Assembly: GCA_938027385.1 (NCBI GenBank)
Contig: CALJBF010000166.1
Coordinates: forward strand, 1-6,546
DNA: 6,546 bases
Source: an uncultured Porphyromonadaceae bacterium
GTDB lineage: Bacteria > Bacteroidota > Bacteroidia > Bacteroidales > Muribaculaceae
Direction of reading: 5' to 3'
Below the pieces are notes generated by a model, which searched no databases, was not told the origin of the DNA, and saw only the letters and a program-made list of their open reading frames with translations. Each line of letters starts with the position of its first letter. Positions within the stretch are counted from its first letter, which is position 1. Below, in pieces: positions 5,010-6,546 of this stretch. The translations under genes and the position numbers were made by a program.

Positions 5010-5996
5010 ATGAAACGTATTGCAGGCGTCATCGCCGCCGCCACTGTCGCGCTGGCCGGATGCGCCAACAAGACCGACAACAAAACAACCGACATGAACG
5101 ATACCGCACAGCATGCAGACACCTCGGTGGTCTATATGACCAAAGAGATCTCGCCCGAGGCTATTGTGAAACTCTATAAGGCTCTGGGGCGTGAGGCCAA
5201 AGGGAAGGTGGCAATCAAGATCTCGACCGGCGAACCGGGCGGCCACAATTTCCTACAGCCATCGCTTATCGCCGACTTCGTGAAACTTACAGACGGCACA
5301 ATCGTCGAGTGCAACACCGCATACGAGGGGCGCCGTTTCTCGACCGAAGACCATCGCCGAGCCGCCGAAGAGCATGGGTTCACCGCCATTGCTCCGGTCG
5401 ACATCATGGATGCCGACGGCGAGGTGAAACTCCCCGTCACCGACGGCAAACATCTGAAATATGATATCGTCGGTTCGCATTATTCCGATTATGATTTCAC
5501 CGTAATCCTCTCGCATTTCAAGGGACACGCCATGGGCGGTTTCGGCGGAGCGGTGAAGAACATGTCGATCGGCATAGCGTCGTCAAACGGCAAAAGCTAC
5601 ATCCATACCGCAGGGAAACGCGATACCACAGCCGGACTGTGGGAGAATATCGCTCCGCAGGACGATTTTCTGGAGTCGATGGCCGAGGCCGCCAAGGCTG
5701 TGGCCGACCATTGCGGCGAGAACATAATCTACATCAGCGTGGCCAACAACCTGTCGGTCGACTGTGACTGTGACTCGAATCCCGCCGACCCGCAGATGCA
5801 TGACATAGGCGTGCTTGCCTCTCTTGACCCCATCGCCCTCGACAAAGCGTGCACCGACCTGGTACGCTCTTCTGACGACCACGGCAAGATTCATCTGATC
5901 GAGCGTATCGACTCGCGTCACGGCATGCACACGCTCGACTATGGCGAGCAGATTGGCCTCGGTTCACAGACCTATAAAATAGTCAACCTCGACTGA
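5010..5996 (+). CDS. DUF362 family lipoprotein
   Basis: A 328-residue protein that begins 13 nt after the DUF1893 stop. Residues 1-18 form a Sec-type lipoprotein signal, with LAGC giving the lipidated C18, and a short polar linker follows to about 40. The rest shows DUF362 hallmarks: KVAIKISTGEPGGHNFLQP (66-84), a glycine/histidine-rich HFKGHAMGGFGGAVKNMSIG (169-188), NNLSVDCDCDSNPADP (246-261) with C252 and C254, and DIGVLASLDPIALDKACTDL (265-284). The family is often predicted to be iron-sulfur or metal binding and some members carry a ferredoxin domain; this one does not, and no reaction is known to me. The lipid anchor places it outside the cytoplasm, the same side as the AKR lipoprotein, in contrast to the many DUF362 members that lack a signal peptide. 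Confidence 0.86.
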   Translation: MKRIAGVIAAATVALAGCANKTDNKTTDMNDTAQHADTSVVYMTKEISPEAIVKLYKALGREAKGKVAIKISTGEPGGHNFLQPSLIADFVKLTDGTIVECNTAYEGRRFSTEDHRRAAEEHGFTAIAPVDIMDADGEVKLPVTDGKHLKYDIVGSHYSDYDFTVILSHFKGHAMGGFGGAVKNMSIGIASSNGKSYIHTAGKRDTTAGLWENIAPQDDFLESMAEAAKAVADHCGENIIYISVANNLSVDCDCDSNPADPQMHDIGVLASLDPIALDKACTDLVRSSDDHGKIHLIERIDSRHGMHTLDYGEQIGLGSQTYKIVNLD

Positions 5997-6019
5997 TTCA
6001 CTTCTAAAGCATTCAATTT

Positions 6020-6529
6020 ATGCAAGCTACAATCCGCACCCAGAGTCTTCCATTCAGCTCACTGAAGACATATATCGCCGCAATGGCGTTCATTGCAGGC
6101 AACATCGCGCTGCCTCAGCTGTGCCATCTCATCCCGCAGGGTGGCGTGACCTGGCTCCCCATCTACTTCTTTACCCTTATCGGCGCATGGCGTTACGGCT
6201 GGCGCGTGGGCGTGCTCACGGCACTGGCATCACCGGTGGTGAACGCTCTGTTTTTCGGCATGCCCGCTGTTGCGGCTCTGCCTGCCATACTGATCAAGTC
6301 GGTACTGCTGGCGGTTATCGCCGGTGCGGCTGCATACCGCTATGGCCGCGCCACGCTGGCCATCCTCGCCGCCGTGGTTCTCGGCTATCAGGTCATCGGC
6401 ACCCTGGGCGAGTGGGCCATCAAAGGTGATTTCCGGCTTGCCTGCCAGGATTTCAGAATCGGCATCCCCGGCATGATTCTTCAGATTGCCGGCGGCTGGC
6501 TGCTGCTTAACCTGCCGCGCAGGAAATAA
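6020..6529 (+). CDS. Probable ECF-type transporter S component (substrate-binding membrane subunit)
   Basis: The 169-residue product has about six hydrophobic helices (near 15-33, 44-60, 62-80, 82-107, 111-130, 147-166) and a short basic C terminus, RRK. The size, helix count and a central arrangement like PIYFFTLIGAWRYGWRVGVL followed by SPVVNALFFGMP are typical of S components of energy-coupling factor transporters. These bind a vitamin, metal or other small molecule and rely on an AAT module (EcfA, EcfA', EcfT). No such module is in the window, so it would have to use a shared one elsewhere. The specificity class is not recognisable. The gene starts 23 nt after the DUF362 stop, on the same strand, so it is probably the last visible member of the operon; only 17 nt follow before the window ends, with no terminator. 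Another small integral membrane protein family remains possible. Confidence 0.7.
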   Translation: MQATIRTQSLPFSSLKTYIAAMAFIAGNIALPQLCHLIPQGGVTWLPIYFFTLIGAWRYGWRVGVLTALASPVVNALFFGMPAVAALPAILIKSVLLAVIAGAAAYRYGRATLAILAAVVLGYQVIGTLGEWAIKGDFRLACQDFRIGIPGMILQIAGGWLLLNLPRRK

Positions 6530-6546
6530 TAACAGCGCATCAGAGA

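Noticed and set aside
1..6546. CRISPR array, retron, phage or toxin-antitoxin system
   Set aside because: No spaced direct repeats, no reverse transcriptase, no phage or toxin-like genes are visible; the structured segment lacks any adjacent partner gene of such systems.

Overview
The window looks like chromosome from a gut-type member of the Bacteroidales (phylum Bacteroidota), possibly a Muribaculaceae-like lineage. The evidence is promoter elements of the Bacteroidota form TAnnTTTG, start codons without strong Shine-Dalgarno sequences, GC-rich coding DNA beside AT-rich gaps, and protein families typical of that group. The assignment is inference; no rRNA or other marker gene is present.

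Layout. Positions 1-144 hold the last codons of a plus-strand enzyme whose tail resembles Bacteroidota alpha-glucan (glycogen) phosphorylase. A compact bidirectional terminator follows (about 158-242), built from a perfect 34-bp palindrome and a second hairpin that share one arm. On the minus strand, 254-694 encodes a small two-helix membrane protein with a bacterial PH-like (bPH_4/DUF1200) domain. Positions 695-1623 are about 930 bp without an intact gene, but not empty. They hold a decayed N-terminal piece of a nitroreductase (about 822-986), a very structured segment (about 1047-1243) that is either an unrecognised noncoding RNA or a small MITE-like element, and the promoter of the main operon.

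Main operon. From 1624 to 6529 five plus-strand genes are packed with gaps of 2, -4, 13 and 23 nt: (1) a NapH-like polyferredoxin membrane protein fused to a NapG-like ferredoxin domain, with a twin-arginine motif at the junction; (2) an aldo/keto reductase with two C-terminal iron-sulfur motifs and a Tat-type lipoprotein signal; (3) a DUF1893 protein; (4) a DUF362 protein carrying a lipoprotein signal; (5) a six-helix ECF-type transporter S component.

How they may work together (inference): electrons would pass from a cytoplasmic or quinone donor through the membrane polyferredoxin to an iron-sulfur domain on the outer face of the cytoplasmic membrane, then to the lipoprotein reductase. The DUF362 lipoprotein would sit in the same compartment, and the S component could import a small molecule or cofactor connected with the reaction. 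No substrate can be read from the sequence. This gene set is the best candidate here for an undescribed system.
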